A stretch of 64,000 bases of DNA from Halobacillus litoralis (GCF_020171725.1 NZ_JAIVAJ010000010.1:150127-214126); one strand, 5' to 3'. Positions 36,945 to 45,764 are shown, numbered from the stretch's first letter. Translations and numbers: made by a program. The notes: generated by a model not told the origin, from the sequence alone.

Positions 36945-38042
36945 TTGAATAAAGAACTCTATCAAGAAGCTGAATCGTTCATCCGCCAGTATTATAAGGA
37001 AAATGAGCTGCCTGATGTAGAGGAGCGTCTTTCTGATGTGAAGAAGCAAATCGAAGACACAGGCACTTATCAACATACGTATCATGAACTCGTTTATGGA
37101 GCAAAAGTAGCATGGCGTAACAGCAATCGCTGCATCGGCCGGCTCTTCTGGGAGAATTTAAACGTATTCGACCATAGAGAAGTGGATGATGAAGAAGCGA
37201 TTTATCATGCGTTGCTTGAACATATCGACTTTGCCACCAATAAAGGTCGGATCCGTTCTACGATTTCGATTTTCCGCCCAAAGGTAGAGGAAAAAGAAAT
37301 CCGTATTTGGAACCACCAGCTTGTCAGGTATGCGGGATACGAAGAAGATGGAGTGGTGACAGGTGACCCCGCCTCTGTCGAATTCACCAGGATGTGTCAG
37401 AAGCTCGGGTGGGAAGGAGAAGGAGGTTCGTTTGATGTTCTTCCTCTCGTCATACAAATCGACCATCATGAGCCGAAATGGTTCAACATACCATCTGAGA
37501 AGGTGATGGAAGTTCCCCTTCGTCACCCGGAATATGACTGGTTCGACGACCTCGAATTCAAGTGGTATGCCGTCCCGTTCATATCGGATATGCAGCTTGA
37601 GATTGGAGGCGTTGAGTACACAGCGGCGCCATTCAACGGCTGGTATATGGGGACGGAGATCGGTGCGCGGAACTTAGCTGACGAGTTCCGTTACAACCTT
37701 CTGCCTACCATTGCGGAAGGCATGGGACTGGATACGAAGCGCAATTCTTCCCTTTGGAAGGACCGTGCCCTCATCGAGCTGAACCAGGCTGTCCTTCACT
37801 CGTATCGAGAAGCGAAAGTGAGCATCGTCGATCACCACACGGCTGCTCAACAGTTTCAACTTTTCGAGAAGAAGGAGAACAAAGCAGACCGTCAGGCGAC
37901 AGGAGACTGGACATGGCTGATTCCGCCTGTATCACCGGCTGCGACGAACATTTTCCATTCTTCCTATGAAGACAGAATGGATTCGCCGAATTATTTTTAC
38001 CAGAAGGAAGCCTATAAAAAATGTCCGTTCCATTCGTCTTAA
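36945..38042 (+). CDS. nos: Bacterial nitric oxide synthase oxygenase
   Basis: 365 residues from TTG 36945, behind GCAGGAGGAG, which matches the family's usual about 360 residues; an ATG at 36909 has no ribosome site. The heme-ligating cysteine is in KVAWRNSNRCIGRLFW. The arginine and pterin site regions are PFNGWYMGTEIGARNLADEF, YNLLPTIAEGMGLDT and DWTWLIPPVSPAATNIFH. There is no reductase domain, so it must borrow electrons from a cellular flavoprotein. It makes nitric oxide from arginine, which in Bacillus protects against oxidants and antibiotics. Likely co-transcribed with the CoA-disulfide reductase. Confidence 0.95.
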   Translation: MNKELYQEAESFIRQYYKENELPDVEERLSDVKKQIEDTGTYQHTYHELVYGAKVAWRNSNRCIGRLFWENLNVFDHREVDDEEAIYHALLEHIDFATNKGRIRSTISIFRPKVEEKEIRIWNHQLVRYAGYEEDGVVTGDPASVEFTRMCQKLGWEGEGGSFDVLPLVIQIDHHEPKWFNIPSEKVMEVPLRHPEYDWFDDLEFKWYAVPFISDMQLEIGGVEYTAAPFNGWYMGTEIGARNLADEFRYNLLPTIAEGMGLDTKRNSSLWKDRALIELNQAVLHSYREAKVSIVDHHTAAQQFQLFEKKENKADRQATGDWTWLIPPVSPAATNIFHSSYEDRMDSPNYFYQKEAYKKCPFHSS

Positions 38043-38082
38043 GGTTCATTAAAAATACGTAAATACTTTCACAATAGTATGC

Positions 38083-38117
38083 AAAAGGTCCCTTTGAATT
38101 CATCAAAGGGACCTTTT
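38083..38117. terminator. Bidirectional terminator after nos and mtnU
   Basis: AAAAGGTCCCTTTGA pairs exactly with TCAAAGGGACCTTTT around ATTCA. U-runs exist in both directions. Confidence 0.9.
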
Positions 38118-38118
38118 C

Positions 38119-38901
38119 TTATTCGTATAAACCTGGACGGCGGTCTTGGAAGATGGGGATTTGTTTGCGGATCGCTTCCACTTCTGAGAAGTCAACGTCT
38201 GCTTGAAGCGTTTCTTCTCCACCTCCGGCTTCTGCCACAACCGTTCCCCACGGATCGATGATGATAGAGTGCCCGCCGAAAGTATTGTCCGGATCTTTTC
38301 CGACGCGGTTACAGGCGATGACGAAGCATTGGTTTTCAATCGCCCGGCTGATGAGCAGAGCGCGCCAGTGATCCACACGAGGCTTCGGCCATTCTGCAAC
38401 GACGAAAAGAGCTTGCGAACCGTCGAGCATATGGGTGCGGAGCCATTCTGGGAAGCGGATGTCATAGCAGATGACACCAGCAGCCGGAACCTCTCCGATT
38501 GGGAAATTCCCTTTTGTGTTTCCTGACTGTAAATATTTTTCCTCGTTCATCAAGCGGAATAGGTGAGCCTTCCGGTACTCGCTGACTCTTTCTCCAGATG
38601 GATCATACACGACCATCGTGTTGTAGAACTGATTTCCTTCCCGTTCTGCGATGGATCCGATGATGGTCACGTGGTGATCGGAGGCCAATGCACGAAGCAT
38701 GTCGTGAGTCGGTCCATCCAACGTTTCTGCGATTTGTTCAAACCGTGACAAATCGTATCCCGTCGTCCACAGTTCAGGCAATACAATCACTGTACTGCCG
38801 TCTGCAGCGGCTTTTTTAATTTTCTTTTCAGCAGTTTTTCGGTTTTCTTCAGGGTTTCCGAAAGCGATGTCCATTTGAATAATCGCTATAGTTGTTTTCA
38901 C
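38119..38901 (-). CDS. mtnU: Carbon-nitrogen hydrolase, omega-amidase MtnU-like
   Basis: 260 residues from GTG 38901 behind GAGGTG. The GTG at 38910 is in frame but inside the ribosome site. The nitrilase triad is E in VIVLPELWTTGYDL, K in VSEYRKAHLFRLM and C in AGVICYDIRFPEWLR. MtnU and its relatives (YkrU) hydrolyse the omega-amide of 2-oxoglutaramate-type products made by glutamine transaminases, and in Bacillus serve methionine salvage. The mtnE-like aminotransferase nearby supports this. Confidence 0.85.
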   Translation of the reverse strand: MKTTIAIIQMDIAFGNPEENRKTAEKKIKKAAADGSTVIVLPELWTTGYDLSRFEQIAETLDGPTHDMLRALASDHHVTIIGSIAEREGNQFYNTMVVYDPSGERVSEYRKAHLFRLMNEEKYLQSGNTKGNFPIGEVPAAGVICYDIRFPEWLRTHMLDGSQALFVVAEWPKPRVDHWRALLISRAIENQCFVIACNRVGKDPDNTFGGHSIIIDPWGTVVAEAGGGEETLQADVDFSEVEAIRKQIPIFQDRRPGLYE

Positions 38902-39000
38902 CTTGATCACCTCATTTTCCTAAGTGTACCAAATGAGTGGTGTATATAAAACGTTTACACCCGTGGTACAATAAAGAAAAAATGAGAGGACGAGGATCGG

Positions 39001-40746
39001 ATGTTTGAATTGTTTCTGCCTATGCTTGAGCGGTTAGGCATCATCGTAACGGTAGCGTTCATCATCACACGATTCCGGTTCTTCCGTGAACTGATCGATC
39101 GTAAAACGCTTAATGCCGGAGATCGTTATATGGCGATCGGTTTCTTCGGCTTGTTTGGAATCATAGGCACATACACCGGCATCACCTATGATATCACCAC
39201 ATTCGAATTCGGAAGCTGGGCGACGGATCTTTCGAATACAGAAGCGATTGCGAATTCGAGGGTCATTGGCGTGGTGGCAGCCGGTCTGTTTGGTGGATAT
39301 AGGATTGGGATCGGAGCCGGAGTGATTGCTGGTCTCCACCGTTTTTCACTAGGGGGATTCACAGGATTCGCCTGCGGGATTTCAGCGGTAATCGCAGGAT
39401 TGATTGCTGGCTTTTTCCACAAAAAAGATCAGCCGTTGAAGCTGAAGACGGCCTTATTCGTCGGTGCTCTTGCGGAGACGATCCAAATGGGGATCATTGT
39501 TCTAGTCGCGAAGCCTTTTGGACTTGCGCTCGGACTTGTGCAGGAAATCGGAGTTCCGATGATTCTTGCAAACGGACTGGGTTCGGCGCTCTTCCTGTTA
39601 ATCATCCGTAATGTATTGAATGAAGAGGAAAAGGTCGGGGCTATTCAAGCTCAAAAAGCGTTGAGGCTTGCAGAGTCAACCATTTCCCATTTGAGAAAAG
39701 GACTGACGGAGGGTTCGGCACAAAAAGTGTGCCAAATCATCTATGAAGAGGTGAACGTGAGTGCCATTTCGATTACGGACCATGACAGAATTCTTGCGCA
39801 TGTTGGACAGGCAGACGATCACCACCAATCTGGTGAAGTGATTCAGACGACAGCGACGAAGCGCGTCATTGAAAAAGGAGAGATGGTCGTGGCCGGGCAT
39901 GAGGATATTCATTGCCAGCACGACGGCTGCCCGCTTGGTGCCGCGGTGATTGCGCCGCTTAAGCGCCGGAAGGAAGTCGTCGGAACGCTCAAGTTTTATG
40001 TGCGCTCAGAAAAGGAAGTCTCTAATGTCTTATTGGAGCTGATCCAGGGGTTGAGTGCCCTGCTTGGACAACAGCTCGAAATTGCAGAAGCCGAGAAAGC
40101 GCAGGAACTGGCTCGTGAGGCAGAGGTGAAGGCGCTGCAGGCGCAGGTCAATCCTCACTTCTTGTTCAACTCACTGAATGTGACGGTCTCGCTGATTCGC
40201 ACCCAGCCTGACCTAGCGAGATCACTTCTTATTGCCCTTTCAAAATTCTTCCGACAGAACTTAGGGGCCACGACGAAGAAATGGACATCGCTTGAAGAAG
40301 AACTGAAGCATGTGAAATCGTATTTACTTATAGAAGAAACCCGGTTCGTCGATAAACTTCACGTAACCTATGAAGTGGAAGAGGAAGCCCTCCGTGTCAA
40401 AATCGCTCCGCTTACCTTGCAGCCTCTTGTAGAGAACTGCATCAAGCACGGAATCAAAGACCAGGACGGCGATTGTGAAATTACGATTCGAATCAAACGA
40501 CAGAGTGACGGGGTTCGGATATCGATCATCGATAACGGAAGCGGCATCGAGCAGGAGCGTCTGCAGCAGCTGGGAGACACTCAGGTGGATTCTGAAAAAG
40601 GAACGGGGCTTGGGCTTTACAACGTAAATAAGCGTTTGGAGTACATGCATGGTAAGAAAGCGAAAATAAACATTGAAAGCAGGGAAGGAGAAGGAACGAC
40701 GATTTCTTTTGTCATTCCTTTTCATGAAGAGGAGGTGTCCGCATGA
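39001..40746 (+). CDS. lytS: LytS-type sensor histidine kinase
   Basis: 581 residues. The N-terminus is the 5TM-LYT sensor with about six helices (MFELFLPMLERLGIIVTVAF; VIGVVAAGLFGGYRIGIGAG). A GAF-like domain follows at about residues 220-350. The kinase core has the phospho-histidine in ALQAQVNPHFLFNSLN, and the ATP-binding VENCIKHGIKDQDGDCEI and GNGIGL equivalents. LytS of Bacillus and staphylococci senses membrane potential or pyruvate. It overlaps the response regulator by four bases, and the CstA gene is next. Confidence 0.92.
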   Translation: MFELFLPMLERLGIIVTVAFIITRFRFFRELIDRKTLNAGDRYMAIGFFGLFGIIGTYTGITYDITTFEFGSWATDLSNTEAIANSRVIGVVAAGLFGGYRIGIGAGVIAGLHRFSLGGFTGFACGISAVIAGLIAGFFHKKDQPLKLKTALFVGALAETIQMGIIVLVAKPFGLALGLVQEIGVPMILANGLGSALFLLIIRNVLNEEEKVGAIQAQKALRLAESTISHLRKGLTEGSAQKVCQIIYEEVNVSAISITDHDRILAHVGQADDHHQSGEVIQTTATKRVIEKGEMVVAGHEDIHCQHDGCPLGAAVIAPLKRRKEVVGTLKFYVRSEKEVSNVLLELIQGLSALLGQQLEIAEAEKAQELAREAEVKALQAQVNPHFLFNSLNVTVSLIRTQPDLARSLLIALSKFFRQNLGATTKKWTSLEEELKHVKSYLLIEETRFVDKLHVTYEVEEEALRVKIAPLTLQPLVENCIKHGIKDQDGDCEITIRIKRQSDGVRISIIDNGSGIEQERLQQLGDTQVDSEKGTGLGLYNVNKRLEYMHGKKAKINIESREGEGTTISFVIPFHEEEVSA

Positions 40747-41465
40747 TTCGGGCATTGATTGTTGATGATGAACGATTCAGCCGGGATGAGCTCGTCTTTT
40801 TACTCTCCAAGCATGAGTCGATTGAGGTGGTTGGAGAGGCCGATTCAGGCGAAGTGGCAGTGATGAAGACAATCCAGCTGCAGCCGGATGTTCTGTTTCT
40901 GGACGTGGAAATGCCGAAGATGGACGGGATGGAAGTGGCGAAGTCTGTGCAGGGGTTGAAGAAGGTGCCGAGTATCGTATTCGCGACGGCTTACCCCGAC
41001 TTTGCTGTGGAGGCCTTCCGTCATGAGGCCGTTGACTATTTATTGAAGCCTTTTGAAGAAGAGCAGTTGGCTGATGCCATCACTCGCCTTGAGAAGAAGC
41101 TGGTTCCTGATCAGCCGGTGACAGGCGACGCAAAACCATCGAAGCTCGCCATTGAAGGGGAGGACAATATTCATTATCTCGACCCTGACGATGTGTTGTA
41201 TGTATTCCGGGAAGACCGTCTGACGAAAATCGTCACGAAGAGCCGCGTATATGAAACGAAGTGGCCGTTAAAAGAAGTAGAGTCCCGTCTTAAAGGGTAT
41301 TCCTTCTTCCGCATTCATAAAAGTTATCTTGTTAATCTTCAATATATTGAAAAGCTCACCCCGTGGTTCAACGGGGCTTATCAGCTTGAGCTGTGTGGGA
41401 AAGAAGAGAAGTTGTCTGTCAGCCGCAATTATGTGAGAGATTTGCGCAAGAAACTTGAATTATAG
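40743..41465 (+). CDS. lytT: LytT-type response regulator (LytTR)
   Basis: 240 residues. The receiver domain has the phospho-aspartate in LFLDVEMPKMDGMEVAK and a late YLLKPFEEEQL. The C-terminal LytTR DNA-binding domain is IHYLDPDDVLYVFREDRLTK and FFRIHKSYLVNLQYIE, then LSVSRNYVRDLRKKL. Its ATG overlaps the lytS stop by four bases. By analogy with BtsSR-BtsT and LytST-PftAB it should activate the cstA gene downstream. Confidence 0.92.
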   Translation: MIRALIVDDERFSRDELVFLLSKHESIEVVGEADSGEVAVMKTIQLQPDVLFLDVEMPKMDGMEVAKSVQGLKKVPSIVFATAYPDFAVEAFRHEAVDYLLKPFEEEQLADAITRLEKKLVPDQPVTGDAKPSKLAIEGEDNIHYLDPDDVLYVFREDRLTKIVTKSRVYETKWPLKEVESRLKGYSFFRIHKSYLVNLQYIEKLTPWFNGAYQLELCGKEEKLSVSRNYVRDLRKKLEL

Positions 41466-41563
41466 TGTTGAGCGGGTCATTCGTACCTGCTCCCACCAAT
41501 TTCAACCCTCTTTCACGACATGTTAATCGTATTCTACAACATCTTAGTCATAATTCAGACACA

Positions 41564-41603
41564 TGTAAGCGTTATCCTGATACTCTTTATGTAAGCGATT
41601 ACA
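41564..41603 (+). promoter_or_regulatory. cre (CcpA) site, with a second near-match, upstream of cstA
   Basis: TGTAAGCGATTACA (41590-41603) is a perfect match to TGWNANCGNTNWCA. TGTAAGCGTTATCC (41564-41577) matches all but the last base. They start 26 bases apart. The perfect site ends 23 bases before the cstA start, where bound CcpA-HPr would block transcription when sugars are plentiful. Confidence 0.75.
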
Positions 41604-41626
41604 GAAGAACGAGGGAGGAACCTTAT

Positions 41627-43069
41627 ATGATTACGTTTTTAGTGAGTATTGCACTTTTAATTGTTGGTTATTTTACTTACGGTAAATACGTAGAAAAGGT
41701 ATTCGGCGTGAATGAGAAGCGCCCGACGCCTGCGTATTCTCACAATGATGGAGTAGACTATCTGCCGATGGGGCAGAAGCGAAACTCATTGATTCAATTA
41801 TTAAACATTGCCGGTGTAGGTCCGATTTTCGGTCCGATTCTCGGAGCACTTTATGGACCGGTTGCATTCCTATGGATTGTATTAGGCTCCATCTTTGCCG
41901 GAGCGGTCCATGACTATCTGACAGGGATGATTTCGATTCGAAACCGCGGCGCCCACCTGCCGGAACTGGCGGGACGCTTCCTAGGAAAAGTGATGAAGCA
42001 CGTGGTGAACGGTTTTGCGATCCTGCTTCTTGTCTTAGTTGGTACGGTGTTCGTTACAGCTCCTGCCGACCTGCTTCATAATTTGACGTCCGGCTGGCTG
42101 GCACTGCCGCTTATCCTTGGTGTCATCTTTGTGTACTACCTGCTTGCAACGATGCTTCCGATTGATAAAATCATCGGTCGTTTCTACCCGATCTTCGGAG
42201 CACTTCTTTTGATCAGTGCACTTGGAGTGGGTGTATCCCTTGTCGTCACAGGCGCACCAGTTCCTGAACTGACATTTGAAAACATGCACCCTGGAGGCGC
42301 AGCGATCTTCCCACTGTTATTCTTGACGATTTCTTGTGGAGCGCTGTCTGGCTTCCATGCTACACAGTCTCCAATCATTTCACGTACGACTCAACAGGAA
42401 AAACAAGGACGCCGCATTTTCTACGGCATGATGATTGCAGAAGGAATCATTGCGATGATCTGGGCCGCTGCTGCGATGAGCTTGTTCAACGGTTCAGTCG
42501 GATTGAACGAAGTACTGGCTAACGGAGGACCAGCGAATGTTGTAAGTGAAGTTTCCATTACAATGCTTGGAGCTGTTGGGGGTACGCTTGCAGTCATCGG
42601 AGTTATTATCCTTCCGATCACTTCTGGGGATACAGCTTTCCGTAGTGCACGTATGATCATTGCGGACTACTTGAATATCTCGCAGCGTAAAGTTGCAAAC
42701 CGTATCTGGATTGCGCTTCCGATGTTTGTCATCTCTTTTGCTCTGACACGAATCGACTTTACGATTCTATGGAGATACTTCTCCTGGGCAAACCAGTCAA
42801 CGGCTGTCATTGCCCTCTGGGTCGGCGCCATGTATCTATTCTTGTCGAAGAAGAATTACTGGATTGCCGCCGTACCTGCAACGTTCATGACGATGGCGAC
42901 TTTCTCGTATATCTTGAATGCTCCGATCGGATTTAACCTGCCATGGGGTGTGACCTACCCACTTGCTGCAGTGATTACGGTAGCGATTGTCACAGTCTTC
43001 TTCATCGCCGCGCGACGTGGATTAAACAAAGATATTCCACTTGAAGAAGAGCTTAAGCCTACAGCCTGA
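41627..43069 (+). CDS. cstA: CstA family peptide/pyruvate transporter
   Basis: 480 residues from ATG 41627, behind GAGGGAGGA; a longer frame would overlap lytT. About thirteen helices. Marks of the CstA carbon-starvation family: PTPAYSHNDGVDYLPM, NIAGVGPIFGPILGALYGP, GAVHDYLTGMISIRNRGAHL and GFHATQSPIISRT. E. coli CstA and BtsT take up peptides or pyruvate. Here the gene follows a LytS/LytT pair, which supports pyruvate uptake, and cre sites indicate carbon control. A 48-residue protein gene overlaps its stop by one base. Confidence 0.93.
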   Translation: MITFLVSIALLIVGYFTYGKYVEKVFGVNEKRPTPAYSHNDGVDYLPMGQKRNSLIQLLNIAGVGPIFGPILGALYGPVAFLWIVLGSIFAGAVHDYLTGMISIRNRGAHLPELAGRFLGKVMKHVVNGFAILLLVLVGTVFVTAPADLLHNLTSGWLALPLILGVIFVYYLLATMLPIDKIIGRFYPIFGALLLISALGVGVSLVVTGAPVPELTFENMHPGGAAIFPLLFLTISCGALSGFHATQSPIISRTTQQEKQGRRIFYGMMIAEGIIAMIWAAAAMSLFNGSVGLNEVLANGGPANVVSEVSITMLGAVGGTLAVIGVIILPITSGDTAFRSARMIIADYLNISQRKVANRIWIALPMFVISFALTRIDFTILWRYFSWANQSTAVIALWVGAMYLFLSKKNYWIAAVPATFMTMATFSYILNAPIGFNLPWGVTYPLAAVITVAIVTVFFIAARRGLNKDIPLEEELKPTA

Positions 43070-43215
43070 TGGGGTGCTGTAACCCAAACAGCTATAAGCA
43101 GGTCCAAAAACAGGAAGATGAGATCAATAAGAACGGAAATGATGACTTGCCTGTATGGTTTAAAACTGCATGTATGGTTGTAGTCGTATCGGTCATAATG
43201 GTTCTGATCTTTTGA
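43069..43215 (+). CDS. 48-residue Cys-rich-start membrane protein coupled to cstA
   Basis: The ATG overlaps the cstA TGA (TGATG). The frame reads MGCCNPNSYKQVQKQEDEI, then NKNGNDDLPVWFK, then a hydrophobic segment MVVVVSVIMVLIF ending at TGA 43213-43215. It has an N-terminal CC pair, a charged cytoplasmic middle and one membrane helix. No strong ribosome site, so translational coupling to cstA is likely. Not in the shorter-ORF lists because of size. Could be a CstA accessory subunit like the small partners of other CstA proteins; this is a guess. Confidence 0.6.
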   Translation: MGCCNPNSYKQVQKQEDEINKNGNDDLPVWFKTACMVVVVSVIMVLIF

Positions 43216-43228
43216 ATGAATAGGGGAG

Positions 43229-43273
43229 AAGCCCGGGGGATACATCGGAAATCGATGTGTTCTCCGGGTTTTG
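43229..43273 (+). terminator. Terminator of the cstA operon
   Basis: AAGCCCGGGGGATACATCG pairs imperfectly with CGATGTGTTCTCCGGGTTTT around GAAAT, ending in TTTT. The following 43274-43442 shows no gene. Confidence 0.82.
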
Positions 43274-43442
43274 TAATTGGAACAGTCCGGATTATGTAGA
43301 GCATTGTATCGGTTCAGACGGCAAACGTTTTTTTGGGATGTGAGGCTGCATAAAAAGGTGATTCATTTTTCTCAAATATTTCTACGTGAAGCATAGCTAT
43401 GAAAGAGAAAGGGTATGGTGAAGAGAGGAAGGAGGTCATCTT

Positions 43443-43712
43443 ATGAGTGAGATTCATGAGAAAGAAGGACTTTTTTATGTTGGAGATGTTGAAGATCCCG
43501 TGGCCCATCTATCCTTTGAGGTACGTGATGGAGATATGGTGATCACAAGTACCGTCGTCGATCCGGACCAGCGGGAGCAGGGTCTTGGAACAGAGCTGAT
43601 TGATTATGCTGTAAACTATGCACGAAAACATAAATTACTAATCGATCCGGCGTGTCCGTTTGCTGGTGAGGTGATAGGAAATACCCCGGAATATCAAATT
43701 GTGTTGAAATAG
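43443..43712 (+). CDS. Small GNAT-like acetyltransferase (YjdJ-type)
   Basis: 89 residues, the short Gcn5-related type (N-acetyltransferase, YjdJ/COG2388). VTSTVVDPDQREQGLGTELI is the acetyl-CoA-binding loop, and IDPACPFAGEVIGNTPEYQ follows, the usual C-terminal CPF/CPY motif. The start is behind GGAAGGAGG. Acceptor unknown. It is followed 22 bases later by a second GNAT gene. Confidence 0.85.
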   Translation: MSEIHEKEGLFYVGDVEDPVAHLSFEVRDGDMVITSTVVDPDQREQGLGTELIDYAVNYARKHKLLIDPACPFAGEVIGNTPEYQIVLK

Positions 43713-43734
43713 CTTGAGATGAGGAGGCGTTGTC

Positions 43735-44202
43735 GTGATTCTGGTTCGAGAACCGAAAGAGAAAGATTTGATGCACTTCACCCGATATGCCATCGAACAC
43801 TTTCGTTTGACGCTGAAAAACGGTTCTTCCGAAGCTCCAGATAATGAAGCTTTGCGAGAGCGGAAGTTCTGGGCTGCAGACCAATTATTTGCGAATAGTG
43901 ACCATCAGCGTCTTCTTGTGGCTGAACGCGAGGGAGAAGTGCTTGGCTACATTCTGGGTACTGTGGACCGGGATGTGAACGGTCGACTGTGTGGGTGTGT
44001 CGAAGAAATATTTGTAGATGAGTTTTACCGTAGAGAAGGGGTAGGGACAACGCTGTGTCGTGAATTGATGGAATGGATGCAGGGCAAAGAGGTAGAAGGC
44101 ATCCGTCTCAATTTATTAGCCGGCTATCCTCGTGCAGCGGCCTTCTTTGAAGCGATTGGTTTCACTCCGCTTAACACGTTGTATAAATGGAATCCGGAAT
44201 AA
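43735..44202 (+). CDS. GNAT family N-acetyltransferase
   Basis: 155 residues from GTG 43735 behind GAGGAGG. Gcn5 fold: LLVAEREGEVLGYILGTVD, EEIFVDEFYRREGVGTTLCR (the acetyl-CoA P-loop) and AAAFFEAIGFTPLNTLYKW. Substrate unknown. It is probably transcribed with the small GNAT before it and the lipid kinase after it. Confidence 0.87.
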   Translation: MILVREPKEKDLMHFTRYAIEHFRLTLKNGSSEAPDNEALRERKFWAADQLFANSDHQRLLVAEREGEVLGYILGTVDRDVNGRLCGCVEEIFVDEFYRREGVGTTLCRELMEWMQGKEVEGIRLNLLAGYPRAAAFFEAIGFTPLNTLYKWNPE

Positions 44203-44225
44203 GTTGGAAAGAAGGGGGGATTTTT

Positions 44226-45104
44226 ATGAAGAAAGCGATGCTGATCGTCAACCCATCCTCGGGGAAAGAAGAAGCCTTGGATTATGTAGAAGAAATTACT
44301 TCTATATTAAATGATAAGGGGTATGAGGTGGAAGTGGCGCAGACAGAGAAGGAATTGGATGCGACTGCATTCTGCCAAAGGGCCTGCCGTGACGAGTTTG
44401 ATCTTGTCGTTTCCATGGGTGGAGATGGAACGTTGAATGAGACAATCAATGGAATGGTCGATCAAGACCATCGTCCACTTCTCGGTATCGTTCCACTAGG
44501 TACCGTGAATGATTTCGCAAGAGCCCTTCAAATTCCGCTGAAAACAGAGAAGGCGATAGAAGTACTCGGAACGGACGAACGGAAGTCGGTAGACATCGGT
44601 CAGTTCAACGACCGTTATTTCGTGAACATCTTCGCAGTCGGCGCTGTGGCGGAGGCTACGTATGAAGTGACGCCCGAGCAGAAGACGAAGTTCGGCGCCT
44701 TCGCTTATGTGATGGAAGGCTTTAAGACCATTACCGAACAGAGAAGTTACCCGCTTCGAATCGAGCATGACAACGGAGTATGGGAAGGGGATTCCTTTTT
44801 GTTCCTGGCGGCGCTCACGAACTCCACGGCGGGCTTTGAGAAGCTTTCACCAGAAGCTGAGGTCAACGATGGAGTGATGCATGGATACATTATCAAGAAT
44901 GTAAGCTTAGTGAGGACAGCTACTATTTTGACAGCCATTCTGAGAGGGCAGTTGAAAGAAGAAGGAGATGTTGAATACTTCACCTCATCGAAGATTCGTG
45001 TCACGTCTCCAGAGAAAATGATGACCAATGTAGATGGGGAAGAAGGCGATCCACTTCCTGTAACGGCGAAAGTCCTGCCTTCCCATATAGAAGTTCTCGT
45101 CTGA
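44226..45104 (+). CDS. Diacylglycerol/lipid kinase, DgkB/YegS family
   Basis: 292 residues from ATG 44226 behind AAGGGGGG; 13 in-frame upstream residues have no ribosome site. DAGK catalytic domain: AMLIVNPSSGKEEAL, DLVVSMGGDGTLNETINGM (the GGDGT motif), LGIVPLGTVNDFARAL and the late SPEAEVNDGVMHGYI. Such enzymes phosphorylate diacylglycerol or related lipids at the membrane, recycling it from lipoteichoic acid synthesis in Bacillus (DgkB). Confidence 0.92.
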   Translation: MKKAMLIVNPSSGKEEALDYVEEITSILNDKGYEVEVAQTEKELDATAFCQRACRDEFDLVVSMGGDGTLNETINGMVDQDHRPLLGIVPLGTVNDFARALQIPLKTEKAIEVLGTDERKSVDIGQFNDRYFVNIFAVGAVAEATYEVTPEQKTKFGAFAYVMEGFKTITEQRSYPLRIEHDNGVWEGDSFLFLAALTNSTAGFEKLSPEAEVNDGVMHGYIIKNVSLVRTATILTAILRGQLKEEGDVEYFTSSKIRVTSPEKMMTNVDGEEGDPLPVTAKVLPSHIEVLV

Positions 45105-45109
45105 ACCAT

Positions 45110-45149
45110 AAGCGGAATACAGCAAACAGGCTGTGTTCCGCTTTTTTTT
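45110..45149 (+). terminator. Terminator after the lipid kinase
   Basis: AGCGGAATACAGC pairs with GCTGTGTTCCGCT (one G-T) around AAACAG, then eight T. Confidence 0.9.
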
Positions 45150-45219
45150 GTGAAAAAGAACATGAAAAATGCGTGCTGCTGATCGCGGCACGCTGCGTGG
45201 TTAAGAGTGATAGGTGTTG

Positions 45220-45420
45220 CTAGCTCTTTGTGAAGAAGTGAAAAAAGCTGAATATGATAATGACGAAAGAAAAGAACGCGACGGCAATGACGCCAACATA
45301 GAAGAATAGGGTCGAGAAGAATTCTCCCAGTACTTCATCGGATAACAAAATGAGTGCAAACCCTGATAAGATCGCGGCGAGGTAAGTAAAGACGTGTTTA
45401 TCGCTCTTGAAGTGCAACAT
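45220..45420 (-). CDS. Small two-helix membrane protein, unknown
   Basis: 66 residues starting MLHFKSDKHVFTYLAAILSG. Two long hydrophobic segments flank SDEVLGEFFSTL, and it ends with FFHFFTKS. The start lies behind AAAGGAGGTGG, one of the strongest ribosome sites in the window. No family recognised. It is convergent with the lipid kinase gene. Confidence 0.65.
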   Translation of the reverse strand: MLHFKSDKHVFTYLAAILSGFALILLSDEVLGEFFSTLFFYVGVIAVAFFSFVIIIFSFFHFFTKS

Positions 45421-45482
45421 ATTACCACCTCCTTTACTCTATAGATATGATTCACCTAAGAATAAAAGAAGTCGTGAATAAT

Positions 45483-45515
45483 AAAAAAACCTTTCTGCAG
45501 GTTTCAGAAAGGTTT
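45483..45515 (-). terminator. Strong minus-strand terminator without an upstream ORF
   Basis: AAACCTTTCTG pairs exactly with CAGAAAGGTTT around a 7-base loop, followed on the minus strand by seven T. No credible minus-strand gene precedes it, so a non-coding transcript or long leader is implied. Confidence 0.7.
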
Positions 45516-45600
45516 GGACGTCCCTGACTCCTGGTTGAGGGGGACAGAATATGAGATCTACGATTTTCTTTTCCACTTGAAAAAGAAGGTGATATAGACA
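45516..45600 (-). ncRNA. Possible small RNA ending at the orphan terminator
   Basis: Just upstream of the terminator (minus sense) is a hairpin GTCCC/GGGAC with inner CTC/GAG. No promoter is clear and no Rfam family is recognised, so extent and identity are open. The rest of the gap, 45601-45764 and 45784-45899, holds no gene I can support. Confidence 0.3.
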
Positions 45601-45764
45601 AAAGAGACACTTGATCACTGTGCGTTAAAAAATCGGTTGACTAGACCGGATTAGAATAGGATCAACGGATACTGTCGCTTTTGCTCTGTCTATTATTATA
45701 TCACCGTGGGTTTCCGCTCGCTTTGGGAAAATTGTTGTTAAAACACACGATTGAGTGAGGGGTG

